Shown: positions 20,774 to 29,798 of the stretch, one piece after another
Numbering within the stretch: position 1 is the first letter of the stretch
How the letters are laid out: each line of letters opens with the position of its first letter
Assembly: GCA_004297065.1 (NCBI GenBank)
Contig: SCUU01000140.1
Location: 1-64,000 of the forward strand
Reading direction: 5' to 3'
DNA from: Gallionellaceae bacterium
GTDB lineage: Bacteria > Pseudomonadota > Gammaproteobacteria > Burkholderiales > Gallionellaceae
Length of the DNA: 64,000 nucleotides
Made by a program: the position numbers and the translations under genes
Notes under the pieces: model-generated
The model's database searches: none
Told to the model about the DNA's origin: nothing
What the model saw: the letters and a program-made list of their open reading frames with translations, nothing else

Positions 20774-21976
20774 TCACATTTTCACCTTGCTGATGAGGTC
20801 GTAAATCGGCGACAGCACCGACAACATCACCCAACCCAGCAGCGCGCCGAGGATGATGGTCATGGCGGGTTCGATCAGCACTTGTACTTTTTTGATGGAG
20901 TCCTTGACGTCGCGGTCGTAGAAGTAGCTCACGTTGAGCAGCGCCCGGTCGAGCTGCCCGGTCGCTTCGCCCACCTTGAGCATGCGCACCACCAGCGGCG
21001 GGAATATGCCGGCCTTCTCGAAACTCTGGGCGAGGTTTTTGCCGGACTCGATTTCGTGCATCACCTCTTGCAGACTTTTTGAGATGACCTGGTTGTTGGC
21101 GAGATCGCGCGAGTTGGCGATGCAGTCCAAGATACTGATGCCGGAGCCGTACATCATGGCGAAGGTGTTGGCGAAACGCGCGAGGATGATCTTGCGCAAT
21201 ACCGGGCCGGTCGGCCAGATGTGCAGCTTGAGGTTGTCGGCGTGGTATTGCAGGCCGGAATTGAATTTGAGCGCGCCTTTGTAGATGCCGGACAGGACTA
21301 AGGGCGAGGCAAGAATGGCCCACCAGTAGTTTACGAAGATGGAAGAAACCGCGATCAGCAGGCGCGTCTGGAACGGAATTTCCTGTCCCATGCCTTTGAT
21401 GAAACTCACCAGTTGCGGCACGAGGTAGATCATCAGGAAGAAGGTGATGGCGATCACCATCGTGCCGACGAAGGCGGGCAGCATCAGCATGTTCTTGGTC
21501 TGCGACGCCATTTCGTCCTGCCATTTCAACGACTCGGTGAGGTGCCGGAACACGTCGGGCAGCTTGCCGCTTTCCTCGCCCGCATGGGTCAGGTTGACGG
21601 TGATCTTGTCGAAGGCGTTGGGGTGCTGCGCCATGGCTTGCGAGAGCTTCTTTCCGTTCTGGAGGGATTCCACCAGACTGGCGATGATTTCGCGGAATAC
21701 GAGGTCTTCCATGCTGTCGCGCAGGTCGGCCAGGCATTCGAGCAGCGGGACGCCGGCGCGGGTGAGTTGGTCGAGGTTGAAGAAAAAAGTGATGAGGCCG
21801 ACGCGTTTGATTTTCGGGCCGCCGAACGACGATACGTTCTCTTCTTCCTTGGCGCTGATGAGATCGAGCCCGGCGCGTTTGAGCCGCAGTTCGAGATCGA
21901 TCAGGTTGGCCGCATCCTGCAGGCCTTTGGCGCTTTTGCCTTGGCTGTCGATTGCCTTGTACGAATACATCGCCAC
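20774..21976 (-). CDS. mshG: MSHA pilus platform protein MshG (GspF/PilC family)
   Basis: 400 aa polytopic inner-membrane platform protein. It has two tandem GspF domains, with GVPLLECLADLRDSMEDLV and HAGEESGKLPDVFRHLTESL in the first and GSGISILDCIANSRDLANN with KVGEATGQLDRALLNVSYFY in the second, each followed by membrane helices. The C-terminal helix is EPAMTIILGALLGWVMLSVL. It couples the MshE ATPase to pilin extraction. It follows mshE by 12 bases. Confidence 0.93.
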   Translation of the reverse strand: MAMYSYKAIDSQGKSAKGLQDAANLIDLELRLKRAGLDLISAKEEENVSSFGGPKIKRVGLITFFFNLDQLTRAGVPLLECLADLRDSMEDLVFREIIASLVESLQNGKKLSQAMAQHPNAFDKITVNLTHAGEESGKLPDVFRHLTESLKWQDEMASQTKNMLMLPAFVGTMVIAITFFLMIYLVPQLVSFIKGMGQEIPFQTRLLIAVSSIFVNYWWAILASPLVLSGIYKGALKFNSGLQYHADNLKLHIWPTGPVLRKIILARFANTFAMMYGSGISILDCIANSRDLANNQVISKSLQEVMHEIESGKNLAQSFEKAGIFPPLVVRMLKVGEATGQLDRALLNVSYFYDRDVKDSIKKVQVLIEPAMTIILGALLGWVMLSVLSPIYDLISKVKM

Positions 21977-21988
21977 GCCGGTATCCTT

Positions 21989-23695
21989 TTACGAGCGGTC
22001 GGTCAGGTCGACGACGCGGGATACTTCGGCGATGGAGGTGCAGCCCTGGATGATGCGGCGTATGCCGTCCTGCGCCAGCGGACGGAAGCCTTTTTCCAGC
22101 GCGGTGTGTTTCAGATCGCGGATGCTGGCGCGGCGCGAGATGAGGTCGTCGATGTCGCTATCCATTTTGAATATTTCCATGATCGCGCGGCGGCCTTTGT
22201 AGCCCTGGTGGTTGCACAGGTCGCATCCTGCGGCGCGATAGAGGGTGGTGTCGTCGTCATGGCGCAAGCCGAGTATCTTGCGTTCGCTGCCGTCGGGGCG
22301 GTAGCCGTATTTGCAGTGCGGGCACAGGATGCGGATCAGGCGCTGCGCCACGATACCGATGATGTTGCCCGCCATGATGTCGGGCAGGATGCCGATGTCC
22401 AATAAACGCGGGATCGCACCGATGGCGGAGTTGGTGTGCAGCGTGGAGTAGACCTGGTGGCCTGTCATGGCGGCGCGGAATGCCATCTCGGCGGTGGGGT
22501 GGTCGCGGATTTCGCCGACGAGGATGATGTCCGGATCCTGGCGCATCATGGAGCGGATACCGCTGGCGAAGTCCAGCTTGGTGGCTTCGTTGACCGAGCT
22601 CTGGCGGATCAGCGGAATGGGGTATTCCACCGGGTCTTCCAGCGTCATGATATTCACCCCTTCGGTGTTTACGTGGTTCAGCAGCGAATACAGCGTGGTT
22701 GTTTTGCCGCTGCCGGTCGGGCCGGTGACAAGCACGATGCCTTCCGGTTTGGCGATGATGGTGCGCAGCGTGTTGAGCGCGATGTCGTCGAGCCCGATCC
22801 GGTCGATCGCCACGATGCCTTTTTGACGATCCAGAATACGCAGCACGAGATTTTCGCCGTGGGTGGTGGGGTGCGAAGCCACGCGAAAGTCGATGGGGTG
22901 ACCGGACAGGCGCAGGGAGATGCGCCCGTCCTGCGGCGCGCGCGTCTCGGCGATGTTCATGCCGCTCATCACCTTCAGGCGCACGACCATCGCCGGCCAG
23001 AAGCTCCTGTGCAGGCTGCGTACCTGGCGCAGCACGCCGTCCACGCGGTAGCGGATGCGCAGGAAGCTGTTCTCGGGTTCGAAGTGGATGTCGGATGCGC
23101 CTTGCTGCACGGCCTCGGTGAGCAGCGCGTCGATCAGGCGTACCACCGGTTGGCTGAATTCGTTGACGCCGGTTTGCGGCGACTGGTGCTCCATTTCGCC
23201 CGGCTCGATTTCGTGCAGGATGCCGTCGATGGAAAGCTCGAAGCCGTAGTACTGGTCGATGGCGCGCAGGATGTCGGATTCGCTGGCGAGCTGGGTGACG
23301 AGGCGGTATTCGTCTTTGAGCAGCGCGCGCACCTGGTCTAGCGCGATGATGTTGTCCGGGTCGGCAATGGCCAGCGTCAGATTTTTATTGGACGCATCCA
23401 CCGACAGCGGCAGCAACTGGTGGCGGCGCGCGATGTCTTTGGGAATGAAGGAGACGGCAGCCGGATCGATAATGACGGTGGAAAGATCGACGCTTTCCTG
23501 TCCCAGGTTTTCCGACAGCACATCGCGGATGGTGGCTTCGGAGAGGAAGCCCAGGCGCACCAACAGGCGCCCCAGCGGCTGCGGCGATTTGCTTTGTTCT
23601 TGGACGGCAATGCGCAACTGGTCTTCGCTGATGACGCCTTTTGCGATCAGTAACTGTCCGATGGGCTGCTGGGTTTGGTGTAGCGGCGCGGCCAT
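21989..23695 (-). CDS. mshE: MSHA pilus assembly ATPase MshE (GspE/PilB family)
   Basis: 568 aa cytoplasmic hexameric ATPase. The N-terminal 130 residues hold two MshEN-type repeats (QPIGQLLIAKGVISEDQLRI and QPLGRLLVRLGFLSEATIRD); in MshE this domain binds cyclic di-GMP, so extension here may respond to that signal. Walker A is TGPTGSGKTTTLYS near 315, the Asp box is IMTLEDPVEYPI, Walker B is ILVGEIRDHPTAEMAFRAAMTGH, and a tetracysteine zinc site is CPHCKYGY...CDLCNHQGYKGR. Confidence 0.95.
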   Translation of the reverse strand: MAAPLHQTQQPIGQLLIAKGVISEDQLRIAVQEQSKSPQPLGRLLVRLGFLSEATIRDVLSENLGQESVDLSTVIIDPAAVSFIPKDIARRHQLLPLSVDASNKNLTLAIADPDNIIALDQVRALLKDEYRLVTQLASESDILRAIDQYYGFELSIDGILHEIEPGEMEHQSPQTGVNEFSQPVVRLIDALLTEAVQQGASDIHFEPENSFLRIRYRVDGVLRQVRSLHRSFWPAMVVRLKVMSGMNIAETRAPQDGRISLRLSGHPIDFRVASHPTTHGENLVLRILDRQKGIVAIDRIGLDDIALNTLRTIIAKPEGIVLVTGPTGSGKTTTLYSLLNHVNTEGVNIMTLEDPVEYPIPLIRQSSVNEATKLDFASGIRSMMRQDPDIILVGEIRDHPTAEMAFRAAMTGHQVYSTLHTNSAIGAIPRLLDIGILPDIMAGNIIGIVAQRLIRILCPHCKYGYRPDGSERKILGLRHDDDTTLYRAAGCDLCNHQGYKGRRAIMEIFKMDSDIDDLISRRASIRDLKHTALEKGFRPLAQDGIRRIIQGCTSIAEVSRVVDLTDRS

Positions 23696-23757
23696 GTTGC
23701 TCCTTATTGCGCTCCGGTATGACGGTCTATTGGATTGAACACAATTTGAACCATCAT

Positions 23758-24921
23758 CTAGCGGGCGGCAGCGTTGAGTTCGTTCAAACGTTTTTGCGCT
23801 TGCTCGCGGCTAAAACCGGAATTGCCCGCAGTGTCGAACTGTACGGCTTGCTGATAATACCTTGCTGCTTTGCGTTGTCCCAGATGATCCAGGCTGATCG
23901 CTAAATTGAAAGCGAACAGGGCATTGGTCGGCTCCGCTGCCAGCGCATTGAAATAAGCCTGTTGCGCATCGGACCAGCGCGACTGCTCTGCGTACTGGTT
24001 TCCCAGCGCAAAATGCAGGGCCGCTGCATCCGGTTGCTGTGCGATGAGTTGCTTGAGATGGCTTTCTTTGGTGGCGTGGTCGGCGGTGCCGAAGCCGGAA
24101 AGACCGGCATGCGCGACAGGGTCGCGCGGATCGAGCATCAGCACCTGGCGGTAATAATGCAAGGCGGTGTCATCCTGTCCCCGCTGTTGGGCGATGGCGG
24201 CCAGACCCAGCAAGGCGTCGCGGTTCTTGGGGTCTTTGGACAGCGCTTCGCGATAACGCTGCCATGCCATGGCGTAATCGCCGCTCTGGTAGGCCCGGTA
24301 GGCGCTGTTCAAAACCGGATCGATCGAGTCGGGTTCCTGCTGGTGCTGGATGTCCAGCGGCTTGGCACGAGCTTTGGCCGTTTTTGTCGGGCGTGCGGCC
24401 GGTTTTTTCGTCACGGGTTTGTCGCTGCGAGGTGTCGCAACGGGAGGTTGTCCGGCTTCGGCCACGGTCGGTGCTGCCTCGGGAGCCGGCTGTAGCGGAA
24501 CCAGCGCAGGCGTTGCCACCACCACAGGTTGCGCTGGTATGCTGATCGGGGCGGGAGTGGCAACGGGCGTGGTGGCGTGGTGGGAGGGGCGTTGATTGGG
24601 CGGGGTGATTTCGAGATAGACGTAGAAACCGCCCCCCGCTGCAAACAGGCCACCGGCTATCAGCGCGATGGGGACGATGCCCGGTCGCTGCCGCTTTTTG
24701 GCGGGGGCTTTCTTTGCGGCGAACAAATTTTCTCCGGCAGCGCGCGTAGCGCTAGCTTTGCCGGGCGACTGCATGGAGGATTGGGCATGATGGGGGGCAT
24801 CGATTTGAGCGCCGGCTTGGCGTGACGACACGGGAGCATCTTCCAATTGCATGTTCGCAAGCCCGGTCGATTTGGGCTCGGCCTCCCCGGATTTTTTTAG
24901 CGCGTCGAGTAGCAAGCTCAT
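23758..24921 (-). CDS. mshN: MSHA biogenesis protein MshN-like, TPR protein
   Basis: 387 aa. The first 80 residues are cytoplasmic, followed by a membrane helix (GIVPIALIAGGLFAAGGGFYVYL), a Pro/Ala-rich linker of about 90 residues and a C-terminal TPR array (NRDALLGLAAIAQQRGQDDTAL, PDAAALHFALGNQYAEQSRW). This matches MshN, a bitopic protein that presents TPRs in the periplasm, probably as a scaffold for the secretin or pilus. Its ATG overlaps the mshL stop (ATGA). Confidence 0.88.
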   Translation of the reverse strand: MSLLLDALKKSGEAEPKSTGLANMQLEDAPVSSRQAGAQIDAPHHAQSSMQSPGKASATRAAGENLFAAKKAPAKKRQRPGIVPIALIAGGLFAAGGGFYVYLEITPPNQRPSHHATTPVATPAPISIPAQPVVVATPALVPLQPAPEAAPTVAEAGQPPVATPRSDKPVTKKPAARPTKTAKARAKPLDIQHQQEPDSIDPVLNSAYRAYQSGDYAMAWQRYREALSKDPKNRDALLGLAAIAQQRGQDDTALHYYRQVLMLDPRDPVAHAGLSGFGTADHATKESHLKQLIAQQPDAAALHFALGNQYAEQSRWSDAQQAYFNALAAEPTNALFAFNLAISLDHLGQRKAARYYQQAVQFDTAGNSGFSREQAQKRLNELNAAAR

Positions 24922-26738
24922 GGCTTCCGCTTGTCCTGAGGTTCGTTTTTGGCCGCGGTGTTGTTGAAGAAGTCGGCGTTCGGCAAGTTGTTGCGGAACG
25001 CGCTGTAATCCCCGTCAATGCCGGCTTCCTTGATAACCATCGGGCGCAGGAAAATGACCAACTCCGATTTCACGTTTTTGTCGTTGCGATATTTGAACAG
25101 GTTGCCCACGTAAGGGAGGTGCCCCAACAGCGGAACTTCATCGGCCTGATTGTTGATTTCGTCCTGCATCAAACCGCCCATGACGGCGATCTGGTTGTTG
25201 TCGATTTTCAGCACGGATTCCATTTCGCGCGTCTGAGTTTGCGGAATCTGGCTGACTACCCCGGCTTTGGCCAGATCGGGATTGGGGTCGTTGACGAAGC
25301 CGAACAGGCGCGTGATGGACGGGCGCATATTCAGCAGCACGCTGTCGTTCTCGTTGATCTGGGGAGTGACGCTCATGGTAAATCCCACGGGCACACTATT
25401 GGATGTGGTGCTGTAGGTCGTGACCGCGGGTGCTCCGCCCGTGGAAGACACGGTGGTGGCATTGATCGTGAAATAAACGTAGTTATCCACCACGCGCAGC
25501 ATCGCGGTCTGGTTGTTCATCACGCTCAGTTTCGGGCTGGACAGGACTTTCACTTTGCCGAACGATTCCATCATTTTGACGGAAGCCGCGAGCGCGCCCA
25601 GACTGGAAGTAGGATTTGCATAATCCAGCGTGAAGATGCTGCCGGTGTTGGCCGCAGTTAAAGTGCCGGCACCGACCTGGCTGAACTGGAAGCCATTTGT
25701 CCCGGCGCGCAGGTTGGACCAGTTGATGCCTTGCTGGTATTGCTCGCTCAAACGCACTTCCACGATGGTGGCCTCGATCAGCACCTGGCGGCGCGAACTG
25801 GCCATGATCTGGGAAACGAACTCCTGAATTTTCTCGTGTTGTCTGGCCGTGGCGCGCACGGTGATGATGCCGTTTTCCGGGTTGGAGATGACCGATGCCG
25901 CTTCGCGGAAAGTGTTGCGGCGCGTGACTGTGGTTCCCTCGCCCTCTATGGTCGCGGCATTCGGGCTGTTCTCGATGCCGCCTTTGGCAACGACTTGTTT
26001 TTTGCCGCTGGCGGCAGGTTGCACGCCCGTGCCGGTGGTGCTGGTGTTATTGTTTTGCTGCACGAAAGTTTCGCTGGAGCCCTCCGGCAATATCTTGTCG
26101 GTCTCGCGCAGGATGTCCTTGATGTTCGATTCCAGACGTTCCCAGAAATGATTCTTCGATGAGTTCTTGATCGACAATTGCGAATTGTTTCCGCTGGAAC
26201 TGGCTCCGCCGACCGCCCCCGCCCCGACTTGAGTGGCATTGGAGATGCCGCCCTCCGAGTCGCGCGTCATGTTTACATAGTCGATCTTGTAGGCTTTCAG
26301 GTACGGCGAATCGGGCATGACGATGAGGTTGCCATTTTCCAACTCGTAGCGCATGTCGACTTGCTTGGAAATGCGATTGAGTATTTGCGGCAAGGTCTGG
26401 TTGATGGCGTTGAGCGTGACGTTGCCTTGCACGCCGGGATTGATGTCGAGGTTGATCTTGGCGTCGCGCGCCAGGGCAAACAGTATTTCTTGCGCGGAGA
26501 CGTTGGTTACGACGACGCTGTAAGTTTCGACCTTGGTGCCGGGTTTGGGGGCGGGAAGCGGGACGGCGCGTTTGTTGGCTTGCGGTATGTCGCTGCTATT
26601 TTGCGGCGGCGTGACATCCTTCAACTGAATATGTTTGTCGGACGGTTTGAGCGGCTGTGTGCTGGCGGGCGGCTTTACTTCGCTACATGCGGCGAGAAAA
26701 ATAAAACTTGAGCACAGCAATACATGATGTAACTTCAT
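24918..26738 (-). CDS. mshL: MSHA secretin MshL (outer-membrane pore)
   Basis: 606 aa from the ATG at 26738 (MKLHHVLLCSSFIFLAACSE), a lipoprotein signal with the LAAC lipobox; the ORF-track start adds 21 residues before it. Short N-terminal domains (NVSAQEILFALARDAKINLD, an STN/N0-type fold) precede an N1-type domain and the secretin domain with VLIEATIVEVRLSEQYQQGINW and VGFTMSVTPQINENDSVLLNM. The sequence closes with VPLLGHLPYVGNLFKYRND. It forms the multimeric outer-membrane channel of the pilus. Ser/Asn-rich loops occupy residues 180-280. Confidence 0.94.
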   Translation of the reverse strand: MKLHHVLLCSSFIFLAACSEVKPPASTQPLKPSDKHIQLKDVTPPQNSSDIPQANKRAVPLPAPKPGTKVETYSVVVTNVSAQEILFALARDAKINLDINPGVQGNVTLNAINQTLPQILNRISKQVDMRYELENGNLIVMPDSPYLKAYKIDYVNMTRDSEGGISNATQVGAGAVGGASSSGNNSQLSIKNSSKNHFWERLESNIKDILRETDKILPEGSSETFVQQNNNTSTTGTGVQPAASGKKQVVAKGGIENSPNAATIEGEGTTVTRRNTFREAASVISNPENGIITVRATARQHEKIQEFVSQIMASSRRQVLIEATIVEVRLSEQYQQGINWSNLRAGTNGFQFSQVGAGTLTAANTGSIFTLDYANPTSSLGALAASVKMMESFGKVKVLSSPKLSVMNNQTAMLRVVDNYVYFTINATTVSSTGGAPAVTTYSTTSNSVPVGFTMSVTPQINENDSVLLNMRPSITRLFGFVNDPNPDLAKAGVVSQIPQTQTREMESVLKIDNNQIAVMGGLMQDEINNQADEVPLLGHLPYVGNLFKYRNDKNVKSELVIFLRPMVIKEAGIDGDYSAFRNNLPNADFFNNTAAKNEPQDKRKP

Positions 26739-26793
26739 CCCCGCCCCTTTTTTATCTGGGTTCGAACGTAACATCTCCATCCGACCGGGGCAA

Positions 26794-26821
26794 TATGCCA
26801 TTTGGCCTATGCCATTTGGCC
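26794..26821. repeat. 14-bp tandem duplication upstream of mshL
   Basis: TATGCCATTTGGCC occurs twice in direct tandem in the mshM-mshL gap, 55-80 bases upstream of the mshL start codon. It may be a simple replication slip or part of a regulatory site. Confidence 0.7.
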
Positions 26822-26861
26822 TAGTGTGCGCATTTTCAAGCAGTTAATCCACTCGGCGGGG

Positions 26862-28244
26862 TCAATAGTTATCCAGTTCATGCAGCGTTGGGGCGAAGGC
26901 ATCCTTGTAGCGTTTAGGGAGGTTTTGCATTCCTGCACGCGCAGCTTCGCTATTGGCGTAGGTGCCGTACAGTACGCGGAAGCTTTCTTTGCCGTTGATC
27001 TTGATAGGCACTATGTATATTTCGGACAATTTTCCCAAGCTCTTGGCTCGGCTCAAAAAGCGCTCTATGCGTGCCGGGCGGGCATCTTCGGTATAGAACA
27101 ATTGGATGCTGATGCCGCCTTTGCCGATTTGGGCAAGCATGGTCTTGGTGGCGTCCAGTCTTTGTTCCAGGAATGGGCTGTATGTATGTTTGCCTTCTTC
27201 CGTCTTGGGAGGGATGGGTTTTGTGCTGCCGGTCGCCACAACGGGGGTCACGTTGTCTGACGCTGGCATGGCGATTACGGCGGGAGCAGATGAGGGCTGT
27301 ATGGCAGATGCGCTGTCAACAGCTTTGGGTGCGGCCTCCGTTTTGCCGAGCAGCCAGCCTGCGCCGGCGAGCATTATTGCCAACAGCGTTGTGCTTCCGG
27401 CCATAACGGCATTATTGCGGTTGAGCCAGGATTTGTTGGGCGAGAGTTCGCTGTCGCGAATCGCGGCCTGCACATGCTTGGCCTCGATGTTGTGGGTGTT
27501 TTCCACAAAGGCGGCGAGCAGGGATTTGTCCGCCAGTATGTTGACGCGGCGCATGAGGCCGTTGGACGCTTTGCCGATCAGGCTCACGGCGGCGGGCGAG
27601 AAAATGTCCGGGCCGTGATAGCCGGCAGCGCGCATGCGAAACATCAGGTACGACTCGATGACTTTCTTCGACAGCGGCTGCATGCTGAAGTGATGCACGA
27701 TACGATCTTTCAACTGGCGCATGTTGGCTTGTTCCAGTTTCTCGTCCAGCTCGGGTTGCCCGAACAGCACGATTTGGATCAGTTTGTGTTTGCCGACTTG
27801 CAGGTTGTAGAGCAGGCGCAGTTCTTCGAGTGTATCCAGCGGCATGGCATGCGCTTCGTCCACCAGTACCACGCAACGTTCGCCCTGGTTGTGTTTGGCG
27901 ACCAGGTGGTTGTGCAGGTTTTGCAGCAATACGCTGACGCGTTGGCCTTCCGGGTCCAGCTCTAGGCCGTCGGCGATGGCGTAGAGCAATTCGTCGCGCG
28001 ACAGGCTGGGGTTGGCGAGATAGATGGCTTTGATGTTGGTGGGCAGGCGATCCAGCAGCATGCGGCACAACATGGTTTTGCCGCTGCCGACTTCGCCGCT
28101 GATCTTGATGATGCCTTCGCTATCGGTGATGGCGTAAATCAGCGCGTCGAGTATCTCGCCGCGATTGGCGCCGGAGAAAAAAAATTCGGTAACAGGAGTG
28201 ATTTTGAACGGAGGTTCGGTCAGGCCAAAATGTTCGAGATACAT
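26862..28244 (-). CDS. mshM: MSHA ATPase MshM (ExeA-type AAA) with C-terminal SPOR-like domain
   Basis: 460 aa. The AAA domain fills residues 1-270, with FGLTEPPFKITP at the start, Walker A SGEVGSGKTMLCRMLL near 45 and Walker B CVVLVDEAHAMPLD near 125. A membrane helix (AVMAGSTTLLAIMLAGAGWLLG) follows at 278-300. The C-terminal domain SIQLFYTEDARPARIERFL...FRVLYGTYANSEAARAGMQNL is SPOR-like and would bind peptidoglycan. ExeA-type proteins help the secretin cross the cell wall. It is the first gene of the locus, in contrast to classical MSHA operons where mshM follows mshL. Confidence 0.9.
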   Translation of the reverse strand: MYLEHFGLTEPPFKITPVTEFFFSGANRGEILDALIYAITDSEGIIKISGEVGSGKTMLCRMLLDRLPTNIKAIYLANPSLSRDELLYAIADGLELDPEGQRVSVLLQNLHNHLVAKHNQGERCVVLVDEAHAMPLDTLEELRLLYNLQVGKHKLIQIVLFGQPELDEKLEQANMRQLKDRIVHHFSMQPLSKKVIESYLMFRMRAAGYHGPDIFSPAAVSLIGKASNGLMRRVNILADKSLLAAFVENTHNIEAKHVQAAIRDSELSPNKSWLNRNNAVMAGSTTLLAIMLAGAGWLLGKTEAAPKAVDSASAIQPSSAPAVIAMPASDNVTPVVATGSTKPIPPKTEEGKHTYSPFLEQRLDATKTMLAQIGKGGISIQLFYTEDARPARIERFLSRAKSLGKLSEIYIVPIKINGKESFRVLYGTYANSEAARAGMQNLPKRYKDAFAPTLHELDNY

Positions 28245-28255
28245 CTGAATCCTCT

Positions 28256-29686
28256 CTATTGTTTTTTTTGTGCTTTGTGCTTCTGTAGCGCTTCCATGCG
28301 GCTGTATAAGGTGGTGCGGGCGATGCCGAGCAGTTTCGCTGCCTCGCTGATGTTGCCGCGCGTCATATCCATGGCGATGTCGATGTGGCGGTTAGTATAG
28401 TCCATCAGGTGCTCATCCAGATTGAATGTCCCGCGCTCCATGGCGAAGCGGACATCGGTCATCGGGCCGGTCGCGGAAGCGTCCGCATTGGAATGCGCCA
28501 AATCCAGTTCGGCTTCCAATTGGGGGGCATTGACGTTCAGGCCCGGATATTTGGTGCAGAGCCGGATGACGATATTGCGCAATTCCCGGGTGTTGCCGGG
28601 AAAGGTATAGCTGTCCCACAATTTTTCCGCTCCCGCGGCCAGGCGGAAGGGAGGCCTGTGTGCTCGTGTGGCGTAGTGCTCGCGGAAGTGGTCGAGCAAC
28701 AGGAATTTGTCGGCACCCAAGGTACGCAGCGGCGGTACCTGTACGGTGAAGATGCTCAGGCGATGGTAGAGGTCGATGCGGAACTTGCCGTCGCGCACGC
28801 ACGCTTTTAAATCGCGGTTGGTTGCCGTGATGATGCGCGCATGGCTCTTGCGCGTGGTCGTTTCGCCGACACGCTGGAACTCGCCGTTTTCCAATACGCG
28901 CAACAGCTTGGCCTGTAATTCCAGCGGGAGTTCGCCGATTTCATCCAGAAATAAAGTGCCGGCACCGGCTTCTTCGAAGAACCCGGCTTGCGATGCGGTG
29001 GCACCGGTAAACGCGCCTTTGATGTGGCCAAAAAATGCGGATTCGAGCAAGTGGGGAGAGATGGCGGCACAGCTGCAAACGATATAGGGCGCAGAACGGT
29101 TGCTGCTCAGGTTTTGCAGCGTGGCCGCGACCAGTTCTTTGCCGCTGCCCGATTCGCCTTCGATGAGCACGGGGAACGGGGACGTGGCGTACAACTCGAT
29201 CTGGCGGCGCATGGCCTGCATGGGCGGGCTGTTCCCGATGGAGCCGGGCGCGTTTTTGTTCGGGGTCGTGCCGGGGGGGCGTTCGTCGAGTTGTATGCGT
29301 AAGGCGCTGTGCAACTGCGCCTTGATCGTCTCGGGCGAGCATGGCTTGGCGACGAATTCGATCGCGCCTAAAGCGCGCGCATGTCTGGCGTTGGCCCGGT
29401 CATCCTGCCCGGATAAAGCGATCACCTTAACCAGCGGCGAATGCGCGAGCAATTCGGCAATGAGGCGGAAGCCTTCTTCCGGGCGATGCGGCGTCGGGGG
29501 CAAACCCAGATCGACCAGCGCCAACTGCGGCGGGAGGCTCATATTGCGCAACAGGCGGATGGCGTGGGCGCGATCTTCCGCCAGATGGATGTCGAATTCG
29601 TCGGCGAGTACCAGACGCAGGGTGTCGCGGATGAGAGGGTCGTCATCCACGATGAACAGCGAGGGGAGATTTGCGCGACTATTCAA
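28256..29686 (-). CDS. Sigma-54-dependent response regulator (NtrC family), PrsR-like
   Basis: A receiver domain (PSLFIVDDDPLIRDTLRLVL; phospho-acceptor Asp in LALVDLGLPP; Lys in EFVAKPC) is followed by a sigma-54 AAA domain with GESGSGKELVA, the sigma-54 contact GAFTGA (HIKGAFTGATASQAGFF) and GTLFLDEIGELPLELQAKLL, and a Fis-type HTH (GNISEAAKLLGIARTTLYSRM). No ATG fits; the TTG at 29686 leaves a receiver of normal size (476 aa), while the ORF-track start reaches into an IS remnant and is unlikely. It resembles PEP-CTERM/exopolysaccharide-type regulators. It lies 11 bases upstream of mshM and so may control the pilus operon. No sensor kinase is adjacent. Confidence 0.88.
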   Translation of the reverse strand: MNSRANLPSLFIVDDDPLIRDTLRLVLADEFDIHLAEDRAHAIRLLRNMSLPPQLALVDLGLPPTPHRPEEGFRLIAELLAHSPLVKVIALSGQDDRANARHARALGAIEFVAKPCSPETIKAQLHSALRIQLDERPPGTTPNKNAPGSIGNSPPMQAMRRQIELYATSPFPVLIEGESGSGKELVAATLQNLSSNRSAPYIVCSCAAISPHLLESAFFGHIKGAFTGATASQAGFFEEAGAGTLFLDEIGELPLELQAKLLRVLENGEFQRVGETTTRKSHARIITATNRDLKACVRDGKFRIDLYHRLSIFTVQVPPLRTLGADKFLLLDHFREHYATRAHRPPFRLAAGAEKLWDSYTFPGNTRELRNIVIRLCTKYPGLNVNAPQLEAELDLAHSNADASATGPMTDVRFAMERGTFNLDEHLMDYTNRHIDIAMDMTRGNISEAAKLLGIARTTLYSRMEALQKHKAQKKQ

Positions 29687-29798
29687 TGTGTTTATGCCGC
29701 CAGCAAGACTTTTGATGGCGCGCAGAATAGCCTGCAGTCGCCGTGAGCTCAAGTGCGCGTCGCGTGCGCATTGACCTGCCGCGTCAACGCAAAATAGA

